Position numbers and translations under genes: made by a program. A stretch of 38,887 nt of DNA from Bacteroidota bacterium. Lineage in GTDB: Bacteria; Bacteroidota; Bacteroidia; Palsa-965. Positions 23,298 to 32,133 of this stretch are shown piece after piece. The stretch covers positions 1 through 38,887 of the forward strand of contig PLYR01000093.1 of assembly GCA_003153435.1 (NCBI GenBank), written 5' to 3'. Position 1 is the stretch's first letter. Each line of letters starts with the position of its first letter. The notes under the pieces are model-generated. The model saw only the letters and a list, made by a program, of their open reading frames with translations, ran no database searches and was not told the DNA's origin.

Positions 23298-25040
23298 TTA
23301 TTCCGGTTTTTCTGCTTTGAACCAGGCGGGGTTAAAACCCGGGTTTAACACCGTAACCTCTGTATTTCTAAACCTCCGGCTGATCGCCATCTGTTTAGCA
23401 GGGCTGAAAAGAAAAATAAACGGTGCTTCCTCATGAATGATGAGCTGGACTTGCTTCAACAGTTCCGCCCTTTTTTCTTCGTTGAGCTCTGTGGTGATAG
23501 CTGTGAGTAGCGAGTCACAGACGGGGTTCGAGAAATTCACAAAATTGTCACCGTCCGGCAGGGCTGACTCCGAATGAAATAATTGTTTAAGATCATCTCC
23601 GGAAGGAGATAGCACCCAGGCATTCGAGAACATATCCAGATTGTGTTTTCTCATATTGGCGCTAAGCGTATTCCATTCCTGAGGAACAATATTTATTTTA
23701 ATGCCAACCTTGCGAGCATCTTCCTGAAGTATAGTAGCCTGGTATTTTCGTAATTCCCCTTCCGCATTGATCGTAAAGTTAATCTCGAACTTTTTCTTCT
23801 CTCCGTCAATCAGCTTTTCCAGAATCCCATCTCCATCAGCATCTTCCCATCCATCCTCCTTTAGTAAAGCCTTTGCCTTTCCCGGATCAAATTCATAGAG
23901 CGGAATGGAGGAGTTGTAATTTTTCACATCCGAAGGATGAATTGGACCAACAAGGCGTGTGGCTTGTCCATAGTAGAGGGTTTCGATCATGCGATTGATG
24001 TCTGTGAGCATACACATCGCTTGTCTTGTTTTCTTTCCACTCAGCAATCTGCATTTCGTATTGAGACAGATACAGCTGTATGCAAGATTCATTGCAGAAT
24101 ATAAGTGGAACCGTTTTTTGAAACTTTCATCTTTCTGAAGCTCCATATAATCTTTGGGGTTCAGTGCCATGAGCACATCTAAATCACCCGACTTGAGCGC
24201 TGAAAGTGCTGAGTTCTGATCCTTGATAGTGATATAAATGAGTTTATCCGGAGAAGAAACAAGTAGTGGTACATCTATTGAGATCTGATCCCCCCAATAA
24301 GCCTTCTTCTTGGTAAGTGTCAGACGCTGATTCGCAATCCAACTGGTAAGCTGATAAGGACCGCTTCCCGAGATGTGATCCTTATCTCTCATCCGCAATT
24401 CTGAATTCATATCATCCGCAAACTCCTTTATTCCGGCTTCTGTAGCCAGTTTCTGGCCTTCCTTTCGCAACTGACCAACAGAATATTTGCGCATAAGCCC
24501 TTTAGGGTCGTAGAAATATTCAGGCATAATCAACAGGCTCCCGCATACCGACTCGGATAAAAAATACACCGAATTGCAGATGATGGTTATCTTCCTTGGA
24601 GCTTCCGGGTAGCAAACAACCTCCGACACAAAGTCAAGCGTAGAACGGAGACCTGGATTATTCACTGCAGGATTGAGCATGGCCTTAATAGTAAATTCAA
24701 CATCCTTGCCGGTTACCTGTGAACCATCACTCCACTTTGCCTCCTTACGAATCAGGAATGTAATTCTCATTTTCCCTTCCGATGTTTTTTCAATCATCGG
24801 CCTGCTCTCCGCAAGCACAGGAATAAGTTCAAGCGTCTTGGGGTCGTTGCTCAACAGGGGTTGAAAGATCTGCTGCATAATTGTATTCGCCTGATCATCG
24901 AGCGTGATCAGTGGCTGAAGCATTTCAGGGTCAGAAATTTCCCAGATACGAACAGAACTCTCCTTCAGAGACTCTTTACAGGAGCCGATAAAAAGAATGG
25001 AAATAAGAAAGAGACTAAGAACCTGACTGGATCTTTTCAT
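23298..25040 (-). CDS. ABC transporter solute-binding lipoprotein, family 5
   Basis: A 580-residue lipoprotein with Cys21 in the lipobox (LFIGSC). Family 5 motifs are present: 'IMQQIFQPLLSNDP', 'ITFLIRKEAKWSDGSQVTG', 'DVEFTIKAMLNP', 'SGPYQLTSW', 'ALKSGDLDVLMAL' and 'KALLKEDGWEDADGDGIL'. It is clearly diverged from the lipoprotein at 2415-4193. No permease or ATPase gene lies near it. The ATG at 25040 is 4 bp downstream of the stop of the 1464-residue kelch-SprB protein gene, so the two may share a transcript. The gene is convergent with metG, 11 bp from its stop, with no terminator between them. The substrate is unknown. Confidence 0.88.
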   Translation of the reverse strand: MKRSSQVLSLFLISILFIGSCKESLKESSVRIWEISDPEMLQPLITLDDQANTIMQQIFQPLLSNDPKTLELIPVLAESRPMIEKTSEGKMRITFLIRKEAKWSDGSQVTGKDVEFTIKAMLNPAVNNPGLRSTLDFVSEVVCYPEAPRKITIICNSVYFLSESVCGSLLIMPEYFYDPKGLMRKYSVGQLRKEGQKLATEAGIKEFADDMNSELRMRDKDHISGSGPYQLTSWIANQRLTLTKKKAYWGDQISIDVPLLVSSPDKLIYITIKDQNSALSALKSGDLDVLMALNPKDYMELQKDESFKKRFHLYSAMNLAYSCICLNTKCRLLSGKKTRQAMCMLTDINRMIETLYYGQATRLVGPIHPSDVKNYNSSIPLYEFDPGKAKALLKEDGWEDADGDGILEKLIDGEKKKFEINFTINAEGELRKYQATILQEDARKVGIKINIVPQEWNTLSANMRKHNLDMFSNAWVLSPSGDDLKQLFHSESALPDGDNFVNFSNPVCDSLLTAITTELNEEKRAELLKQVQLIIHEEAPFIFLFSPAKQMAISRRFRNTEVTVLNPGFNPAWFKAEKPE

Positions 25041-25044
25041 CGGG

Positions 25045-28000
25045 CTATCTTACCAGGCTAATATTTCCTTTTCCGGTGATGGCAGCTCCCGATTGCAGTG
25101 TTCCTGTCAGTGTATAGGCAAATACAGCGCTATTCATCATTTCACCTTTATATATTCCATCCCAACAAACATTGAGTGGGTCTTCCGTTTCAAATACTTT
25201 CTCTCCCCAGCGGTCAAATATTACAAATGTGATCGTTTTGATGCAGTTTCCGTAAACGCAGAGTTGATCATTCTTTCCATCGCCATTTGGTGAAAAGAAA
25301 TTAGGTACGAATACGGTCCCGCAGATCTGATCAACAGTTACATCTACACAGGCACTGTCAATGCAACCGAAGGTGTCTTTGACACGAACGCAATAGGCCG
25401 TGGTGGACAAAGGAGTTGCAACCGTGTTCTTACAAGTGTCACAGCTCAATCCCAGAGCGGGAGACCAGAGGTAGGTCCCACCACCCGTAGCAACAAGGGT
25501 TGTACCCGTTCCCTGAAGGATAGTCACATTCGGGCTAACAGTTGCAAAAGGAGTCGTGATGACCTGAACCCCTATGCTCGAAACTTTGGTACAGCCTGCT
25601 GCATCTTTCACCGTGCAAGTATAGGTCCCGGTTGCAAGACCGGTTGCCACAGCGGTATTCCCTCCGGAAGGCGACCAGGAATAAGTATAAGGACCTGTCC
25701 CACCTGACACCGTACAGGAAGCATGTCCACTGTTGGTTCCACAGAAGATACCACTGGTGTCATGAACATTCAGGACCGAGGGTTGGGTAATTGTTACCGT
25801 AATTGTCTGTGAACATCCTCCTGCGTCTTTCACCGTACATGTATAAGTCCCGGCCGCAAGGTTGGCTCCGGTAGCAGTAGTTTGAGGAGGCACTGTGTTC
25901 CAGGAATAGGTATAAGGAGCGGTACCTCCGCCTACAGAAACAGTAGCAGTACCGGTAGCTCCTCCATTGCAGGCGTCATTTATTTGTGAGGCAAGCGTTG
26001 TCGTTGGGCCTCCATTCGAGCCAACGGTTGCCGTAATCGGATGCGTGCATCCGTTCACATCTTTAATTGTGCAAGTATATGTTCCGGGTGCTAATGCGGT
26101 GGCGGTGGCAGCATTTCCTCCGGAAGGTGTCCAGCTGTAGCTAAGGGCACCAGTTCCTCCGGATGCTGTTATGGTAACAGAACCATTATTTCCTCCACAT
26201 CCTGCATTAACAACAACCGAGCTGGCAGTAATTGCAGTCGGTGAGCTAAGTGTTACCGTCTGTGCGGTACTACATCCTCCTGCATCCTTTACTGTTATTG
26301 TATATGTTCCAGCAGCCAGATTATTTGCTGTTGCAGCGGTTCCTCCGGATGGAGTCCAGCTATAGGTGTAAGGACCCGTTCCTGCTGATGCAGTAATAGT
26401 TGCAGAGCCCGTTGTACCACCGTTACAAAGCGGATTGCTCTGAGATGCAACTGTTATGGTCGGGCCTCCAGTTGAATTAATGGTAAGTGTTATTGGCTTG
26501 GAACATCCGCTTGCATCCGTTATATTACAGGTATAGGTTCCCGCAGCCAGGTTATTAGCGGTAGATGCCGTTCCTCCCGAAGGGGTCCAGTTGTAGGTAA
26601 GCGTCCCAGTTCCACCTGAAGCGGTTACCGTTGCAGTACCTGTGCTACCGCCGCAAACTGTATTTGAGAACGTCGAAGTTGCAGTAATTGCCCCCGGTTG
26701 AGTAATGGTTACTGTTTGTGTATTCGTGCATCCTCCTGCGTCTTTCACTGTTATTGTATACGTTCCAGCAGCCAGTCCTGTAGCCGTTGCAGCGGTTCCT
26801 CCAGATGGAGACCAACTATAAGTATAAGGAGCTGTTCCGGAAGCGGCAGTAAATGTGGCCGCACCGGTAGAAGCACCATTACAGTTTTCATTGGTCTGCG
26901 TATTTAGTGTAATGCTTGGGGAAGGGGTGGTATTTATGGTGACAGGAAATCCTTGCGAACACCCATTGGCATCGGTTACATAACAGGTATAGGTAAACGG
27001 ACTAAGATTTGTAGCTGTTGTTCCGGATCCTCCAATAGGTGACCAGCTATAGGTAAGTGTGCCAGTGCCTCCCGATGCGGTAATACTTGCTGATCCTCCT
27101 GAGCCGGAACAGGAAGCATTCGTTGGTGTGGTCGTGCCGGTAATTGCTGTGGGCTGAGTGATCGTAACAGTATAGGTCTGTGAACAAGCATTTGCGTCTT
27201 GAACAGTACAGGTATAAGCACCGGCACTTAAGTTTATACCCATCGCAGCATTCCCTCCAGAAGGCGACCAGCTATATGTGTAAGGCGATGTTCCTCCTGT
27301 GGCGGAAACGGTAGCTGTAGCATTACTCCCTCCGTTACAAAGCAAATTATTCTGTGATGCAAGTGTAACGGTCGGACCGCCACTTGCAGAAACAACAGTT
27401 GTAGTGGATGTAATACATCCTGTTGCATCCGTGATGGTGCAAGTATATGTACCTGCGGCCAGGCCCGAAGCAGTGGTTCCTGTTCCGCCCGATGGGGACC
27501 AGCTGTAAGTAAGCGCGCCCGAACCTCCGGAAGCGGCTACTGTCGCACTACCATTATTGCTTCCACAAGTTGCAGAAGTTGGTGTTAAATTTTCCACAAT
27601 ACCGGCTGATTGTGTGACAGAAACGGTTTGGGTTTGGCTGCACCCTCCTGTTTCTGTAACAGTTACGGTATAGGTTCCTGCAGAAAGGCTACCTATGGTT
27701 TGTGTACTTCCCCCGGTTGACCATGAATACGTATAAGGTGCTGTTCCACTCGTTGGAGTAGCGGTTGCTGTTCCGGTGGAGCCGGCACAACTGGCCTGAG
27801 TACTTCCGGTAGTATACGTAAATCCAGCGGTAGTCGTAATGTTATGGGTGATAGAGTCCTTGATGCCAAAACAATTCTGCACAACGAGCTTAATGGTGTA
27901 TGTTCCCGGGGTTGCAAAAGTATGAGTTGGGCTTGTAGCTACGGAGGTATTGGCCGCACCTGAACCAGGATCTCCGAAGTCCCAGCTAGAGTTCATAATA

Positions 28001-29439
28001 TCCGAACAATTTTGAAGGCTTGTATTTGTAAAAGTAACAATCAAGGGAGCACAGCCGCTGGTTGGACTCATCGTAAATGCAGCAGTTGGTTTGTCTGGAA
28101 TATATTTCCAGAGGTCATTATAATAGGTAAAAGGATTCCCTGCAGCACCTCCCCAGACCCACAATCCTGAATTGTTTTTCCAGGATACAGCTCCCATCCT
28201 TGCTCCAGGATGGTTCGCTGCTGCAGGTACAGTCATGGTTCCATAAACCGAAGGTTGAGCAGGAATAGTCGCTCCACTTACCCAGGTCCATTGATTCGTG
28301 GTCGTATTGTATTTCCACAAATCATTTTGTGATAATGCACCACGTATATCGCGAGCTCCGCCAAAAAGCCATAAGTTTCCGCAATCGTCTGTCCACCTGG
28401 AACGGGTTTCAAGCTTGGAAGGAGGAACATTGGAGGCAGAGGCTGTACATTGTGTTCCATAAACTCCTGGCTGGTTGAAGGTGCTGGAGCCACTCATCCA
28501 TGTCCATTGATTGGAAGGAAGATCATATTTCCACAAGTCATTTCTCATCCCTCCTCCTCCGAAATAACTGGAATCATTTCCACCGAAAATCCAGAAATCT
28601 CCGGTTAAATCTTTCCAGCTTGCATAAACCATTCGGCCCGAAGGTACATTGGTAGGCGCTGTAACTCCAAGGGTGCCCCAGTTACCAGTAGCTGATCCAT
28701 ATTGGCTCCCGTTCATCCAGGTCCAGTTATTACTTGCGATATTGAATCTCCATAGGTCATTGAAGTTGCCATTGCCTTGTCCGCCAAAGAACCAAAGGTC
28801 TCCGGCATTATCAACCCAGGAGGCAGAACATTCAAACCGGTAACTGGGGTTGTTGGCCGCTGCAGCTACACCTTGAGTTCCATAAGATCCATTAGGGAAG
28901 GCTGTGCTAGGTCCTTTCATCCACACCCATTGATTAGAAGCAGTGAGGTATTCCCACATATCGGCATAAGCACCGGAAGGTCCGAATCCTCCCATGAGCC
29001 ATAGGTTGTTATTATTATCACACCAAGTCACAGATCCATATTTTCTGGGTCCTGGATTGTTCGTTGGGGAAGGAACGCCCATCGTTCCGAAGCTGGCATT
29101 ATTGGTAGGGACATTGGGGCCATTCATCCAGGCCCATTGGTTGGTAACCGGATCGTATTTCCAAAGGTCGTTGTACTGATTACCGTTTACAGTTTCATAT
29201 CCTCCATAAAGCCAGAATTTACCATTATTGTCTGTCCATTCAGAAGCCTCATAACGTGCTCCCGGCATATTGCCTGGTGCAGGAAAACCCATTGAACCAT
29301 AACTGCCAAGGTCATTCGTGGTATTTGTACCGTTCATCCAAACCCACATATTATTCTGAGCAGTGAGGCCGGAGCTCAAAGCAAATAAAAGAACCAGTAA
29401 TTTATAAAAATGATTCTTAGGAATAAAGGCTGAAAACAT
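25045..29439 (-). CDS. kelch-PKD-SprB repeat surface protein with T9SS type B (gliding motility-associated) C-terminal domain
   Basis: A 1464-residue exported protein. Residues 1-27 are a signal peptide. Residues ~30-448 hold six kelch-like blades, each ending in patterns such as 'NDLWKYDPVTNQWAWMNG' and containing 'DLWFFGG'; they probably form a beta-propeller. Residues ~451-537 are a PKD domain ('WDFGDPGSG', 'PGTYTIKLVV'). Residues ~547-1302 are ten SprB-type repeats of ~75 residues each ('GGTAPYTYSWSPSGG', 'LAAGTYTCTVKDAGGC'). An Ig-like linker with Cys pairs runs ~1303-1372. Residues 1373-1464 are the gliding motility-associated type B sorting domain ('VPNFFSPNGDGKND', 'IFDRWGEKVFE'). It should be secreted by the T9SS and act as an adhesin-like or binding surface protein; the ligand is unknown. 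Confidence 0.92.
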   Translation of the reverse strand: MFSAFIPKNHFYKLLVLLFALSSGLTAQNNMWVWMNGTNTTNDLGSYGSMGFPAPGNMPGARYEASEWTDNNGKFWLYGGYETVNGNQYNDLWKYDPVTNQWAWMNGPNVPTNNASFGTMGVPSPTNNPGPRKYGSVTWCDNNNNLWLMGGFGPSGAYADMWEYLTASNQWVWMKGPSTAFPNGSYGTQGVAAAANNPSYRFECSASWVDNAGDLWFFGGQGNGNFNDLWRFNIASNNWTWMNGSQYGSATGNWGTLGVTAPTNVPSGRMVYASWKDLTGDFWIFGGNDSSYFGGGGMRNDLWKYDLPSNQWTWMSGSSTFNQPGVYGTQCTASASNVPPSKLETRSRWTDDCGNLWLFGGARDIRGALSQNDLWKYNTTTNQWTWVSGATIPAQPSVYGTMTVPAAANHPGARMGAVSWKNNSGLWVWGGAAGNPFTYYNDLWKYIPDKPTAAFTMSPTSGCAPLIVTFTNTSLQNCSDIMNSSWDFGDPGSGAANTSVATSPTHTFATPGTYTIKLVVQNCFGIKDSITHNITTTAGFTYTTGSTQASCAGSTGTATATPTSGTAPYTYSWSTGGSTQTIGSLSAGTYTVTVTETGGCSQTQTVSVTQSAGIVENLTPTSATCGSNNGSATVAASGGSGALTYSWSPSGGTGTTASGLAAGTYTCTITDATGCITSTTTVVSASGGPTVTLASQNNLLCNGGSNATATVSATGGTSPYTYSWSPSGGNAAMGINLSAGAYTCTVQDANACSQTYTVTITQPTAITGTTTPTNASCSGSGGSASITASGGTGTLTYSWSPIGGSGTTATNLSPFTYTCYVTDANGCSQGFPVTINTTPSPSITLNTQTNENCNGASTGAATFTAASGTAPYTYSWSPSGGTAATATGLAAGTYTITVKDAGGCTNTQTVTITQPGAITATSTFSNTVCGGSTGTATVTASGGTGTLTYNWTPSGGTASTANNLAAGTYTCNITDASGCSKPITLTINSTGGPTITVASQSNPLCNGGTTGSATITASAGTGPYTYSWTPSGGTAATANNLAAGTYTITVKDAGGCSTAQTVTLSSPTAITASSVVVNAGCGGNNGSVTITASGGTGALSYSWTPSGGNAATATALAPGTYTCTIKDVNGCTHPITATVGSNGGPTTTLASQINDACNGGATGTATVSVGGGTAPYTYSWNTVPPQTTATGANLAAGTYTCTVKDAGGCSQTITVTITQPSVLNVHDTSGIFCGTNSGHASCTVSGGTGPYTYSWSPSGGNTAVATGLATGTYTCTVKDAAGCTKVSSIGVQVITTPFATVSPNVTILQGTGTTLVATGGGTYLWSPALGLSCDTCKNTVATPLSTTAYCVRVKDTFGCIDSACVDVTVDQICGTVFVPNFFSPNGDGKNDQLCVYGNCIKTITFVIFDRWGEKVFETEDPLNVCWDGIYKGEMMNSAVFAYTLTGTLQSGAAITGKGNISLVR
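25534..27801 (-). repeat. ten SprB-type coding repeats (~225 bp each), alternating two subtypes
   Basis: Ten units of ~75 codons. Two subtypes alternate. One begins near 'LLCNGGS' or 'NDACNGG' and usually ends 'VTITQP'. The other begins near 'ATCGSNNG' or 'AGCGGNNG' and usually ends 'GGPT.T.A'. The true period is therefore about 450 bp, giving five pairs. Confidence 0.8.
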
Positions 29440-29510
29440 AGCTTCTTGTTTAAGTGTTACTGTTTGGTCTTGTTGCTGGCAGGTTGCTATTCACAGGGAT
29501 GCACCCATCG

Positions 29511-30197
29511 TTAATTTTTTCTGTCTCCCCGCTCTCTTTTTTCTTCTTCGTTCAGAGGATCTTCCCGAAGCATTTTGCCTTTCTTGTCGATAATGATCAT
29601 TTCCTGTTCACGCTTCACTCTGGCTTCTCCTTTCAAAAAAGGATAAGCCATTTTATAGGTAGCGCTTATAACCATCACACCTGAAACATTTATATAACCC
29701 CAATTCGCGTTTTGAACAGGAGCAAATCCCTCGGAAAAATTTCCTGCATCGGTATAGGTACAAGCGATAACAATCTGACCCTGTTTATTGATAAAACCGT
29801 ATTTGCCTGACATGCGAATCCGCGCAAGGCCATCCGAAAAATTATCAGCAAATTCATACTGCAGAGGAATTGCAAATTTTCCCTGAGTATTGATGAACCC
29901 ATACAGATTTCCCTTAGCCACTTTTGCCAGCCCCTGACTGAACAAAGATGCGTCATCAAATTCACAGGGGATGCTGAGCTCACCCTTTTCATTAATAAAA
30001 CCTCTCTTGTTACTTTCCATTACCAGGGCATAACCTTCGCTGAACTCACTGCCTGCAAAATATTTCGCAGGTACAACCACAACACCCTGAGCATTTTTGT
30101 AACCACATTTTCCCTGATCATAAAAACGCTGAAGGGATTGGGCCGAAATACCAATACAGGCTAGGAGACTTAAGGAGAATAATAGATTTCGTTTCAT
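29511..30197 (-). CDS. exported WG-repeat protein
   Basis: A 228-residue protein with a signal peptide (residues 1-19, ending ISA before Gln). It contains five WG repeats with the core pattern [WYR]G[FY]INxxG: 'CGYKNAQG', 'RGFINEKG', 'YGFINTQG', 'YGFINKQG' and 'WGYINVSG', each followed by a 'I....Y..A..FS.G.A' strand. The C-terminal ~30 residues are highly charged (many Glu, Lys, Arg). WG repeats are beta-rich ligand-binding modules of unknown specificity. The gene lies 71 bp upstream of the kelch-SprB gene on the same strand. There is no sorting domain, so periplasmic residence is likely. Confidence 0.88.
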   Translation of the reverse strand: MKRNLLFSLSLLACIGISAQSLQRFYDQGKCGYKNAQGVVVVPAKYFAGSEFSEGYALVMESNKRGFINEKGELSIPCEFDDASLFSQGLAKVAKGNLYGFINTQGKFAIPLQYEFADNFSDGLARIRMSGKYGFINKQGQIVIACTYTDAGNFSEGFAPVQNANWGYINVSGVMVISATYKMAYPFLKGEARVKREQEMIIIDKKGKMLREDPLNEEEKRERGDRKN

Positions 30198-30561
30198 AAT
30201 CTTTTCGAGAAATAGCGTGAGTTAACGACAGTAATTGGCATGAGAGATTAAATATAAACGAATCCTGCCTACCAGCCAATTATTTATTCAACTAGGATTG
30301 GATTTTGGACCGCCTCACGATTCCCATGTGACTATCATTCAATGTCTTAAATAACTATTTCCACCCCCTCAAGGCCCATACCTGAATCTTGGAAATTCTC
30401 CTTCTTTCGAATGAGCACCTTTTCCATTTCTCGTTCGACTTCTGATCAAAGAAGCATTTTGGAATATCATTGCTGCACGAAAGCCGTTAATTTTACCGCA
30501 TAATCAATTTCATATCTTTACGCTTTCAACTTTTAATTCCTTTTTTTCACATTCTAACACC
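30198..30561. other. divergent intergenic region (364 bp)
   Basis: Spacer between the WG-repeat gene (-) and the PD40-OmpA gene (+). I see no tRNA, riboswitch, strong hairpin or coding frame. It must hold promoters for both genes; the only candidate I could place is at 30491-30520. Confidence 0.6.
30491..30520 (+). promoter_or_regulatory. weak promoter candidate for the PD40-OmpA gene
   Basis: TTTT (30491-30494), 18 bp, then TATCTTTA (30513-30520), each one mismatch from the Bacteroidota -33/-7 consensus. It would start transcription about 35 nt before the ATG at 30562. Confidence 0.35.
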
Positions 30562-32121
30562 ATGAAAAGTCACCTTCTCCATTTTCTTTCTGTTTGTTTT
30601 CTGGTTGCCCCATTTAGCTTTTACGGTCAGCAGAGTAAAGATGACTCTGTGAAAGTGAAAATCACAAACCTGGGAAAGACCGTTAATGGGCCCTATGCCG
30701 AATATGCGCCTGTAATTTCAGCAGATGGGTTATTCATGCTTTTTACTTCCAGGAGACCTTTCACAGAGCGTGATATCGCTAAGAAAAAACAAGGGATGGA
30801 GAATGTCTACCAAACTACTTTCGACACAAAAAAGAAATTGTGGACAGTGGCTGAGAGACTGGGGGAGACTATTAACTTGCCCGACCGTCATAATTCAGCA
30901 ATCGGTTTATCGGCCGATGGGCAGCGGATGCTCCTGTACAGGGATGATGAAAATGGAAATGGAGACATTTTCGAATCTGTTCTGAAGGGGAAAATCTGGA
31001 GTGATCCTGTAAAATTACCAGCGCCGATTAATAGCGAAGACAAAGAAACCTCTGCCTCTTTCTCTCCTGATGGTAAAACCATCTATTTTGTAAGCAACCG
31101 AAAAGGAGGAATCGGGGGTCGTGATATCTGGTTCTGTACCATGGGAGATAACAATAAATGGGGAGAAGCTAAAAATGCCGGACCCGTGATTAATACAAAA
31201 GAAGATGAAGAAGGCGTATATATGCACCCGGATGGGAAAACGCTTTACTTCAGTTCAAAAGGTCATAACAGCATGGGTGGATATGATATATTCAGGTCAG
31301 ATCTTAGAAACGGACAATGGTCTGAACCTATAAACCTTGGACCCAAAGTTAACACCAAGGAGGATGATGTTTACTTTGTACTCACAGCCGATGGGAAAAA
31401 AGGATATTATGCTTCAGCTAGGCAAGGGGGACTTGGAGATAAGGATATTTATGAAATCAGCTTTACCTCCACTTCGAAAAAGAAGGAAAAGTGGCCCAGG
31501 GTTACGTTACTAAAAGGAATCGTAATCGATGAAGAGACTATGCTTCCTCTTGGATCGACTATTGAAATAACGGATAATAAAAGCAACAAAGTGATCAGCA
31601 CTCTGGCTTCCAACAGCAGCACTGGTAAATTCCTGATTTCTCTGCCCAGTGGGAAAAACTATGGTATCGCCGTTAAATCTGATGGCTATCTTTTTTATTC
31701 GGACAACCTTACCATCCCTGATTCTGCTGCTTTTGCAGAGATCATTAAAACTGTTCCTCTTAAAAAATTCATCGTCGGAAAGAAGATTGTTTTAAACAAT
31801 GTATTTTATGATTTTGACAAGGCCTCCCTTCAACCTGAATCTGTTTCAGAATTAGAAAGGCTGGTAACCCTCATGAATGAAAATCCTTCTCTGAAGATAG
31901 AGTTGAGCAGTCACACGGATGGAAAAGGCTCTGAAGATTATAACCAGAAACTGAGTCAGGCAAGGGCTCAGACTGTAGTTGATTTGCTCGTCAGTAAGGG
32001 AATTAATAAAGACCGCTTAGTAGCCAAGGGTTACGGAAAATCAATGCCAATCGCTACGAATGAAACCGATGAAGGAAGGCAGCTAAACCGCCGTACTGAA
32101 TTTAAGATCTTAGCTAAGTAG
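30562..32121 (+). CDS. PD40 propeller - CRD - OmpA outer-membrane/peptidoglycan protein (PorE-like without TPR)
   Basis: A 519-residue exported protein. The signal peptide is residues 1-22 (ending FYG before Gln-Gln). Residues ~30-305 hold TolB-like PD40 strands ('ASFSPDGKTIYFVSNRKGGIGGRDIW', in part; 'YMHPDGKTLYFSSKG'). Residues ~313-390 form a carboxypeptidase-regulatory-like domain ('LKGIVIDEETMLPLGSTIEI'). Residues 412-519 are an OmpA C-terminal domain ('YDFDKASLQPES', Asp453 in 'SSHTDGKG', Arg468 in 'SQARAQTV'), which binds peptidoglycan. This is the domain order of PorE of the T9SS, but the N-terminal TPR part of PorE is absent. It is convergent with the second kelch-SprB gene, 12 bp apart. 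A role anchoring envelope or T9SS components is inference. Confidence 0.88.
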   Translation: MKSHLLHFLSVCFLVAPFSFYGQQSKDDSVKVKITNLGKTVNGPYAEYAPVISADGLFMLFTSRRPFTERDIAKKKQGMENVYQTTFDTKKKLWTVAERLGETINLPDRHNSAIGLSADGQRMLLYRDDENGNGDIFESVLKGKIWSDPVKLPAPINSEDKETSASFSPDGKTIYFVSNRKGGIGGRDIWFCTMGDNNKWGEAKNAGPVINTKEDEEGVYMHPDGKTLYFSSKGHNSMGGYDIFRSDLRNGQWSEPINLGPKVNTKEDDVYFVLTADGKKGYYASARQGGLGDKDIYEISFTSTSKKKEKWPRVTLLKGIVIDEETMLPLGSTIEITDNKSNKVISTLASNSSTGKFLISLPSGKNYGIAVKSDGYLFYSDNLTIPDSAAFAEIIKTVPLKKFIVGKKIVLNNVFYDFDKASLQPESVSELERLVTLMNENPSLKIELSSHTDGKGSEDYNQKLSQARAQTVVDLLVSKGINKDRLVAKGYGKSMPIATNETDEGRQLNRRTEFKILAK

Positions 32122-32133
32122 GATTTATACTAG

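Noticed and set aside
25534-27801. Regular repeats that could suggest a CRISPR or satellite array
   Set aside because: The repeats are ~225 bp, divergent at the DNA level and fully in frame with SprB-type protein repeats; there is no short identical repeat with unique spacers.
30198-30561. Possible small RNA or riboswitch in the 364-bp gap
   Set aside because: Only weak complementarity (AATCCT with AGGATT about 30 bp apart) and no hairpin followed by a T-run were found.
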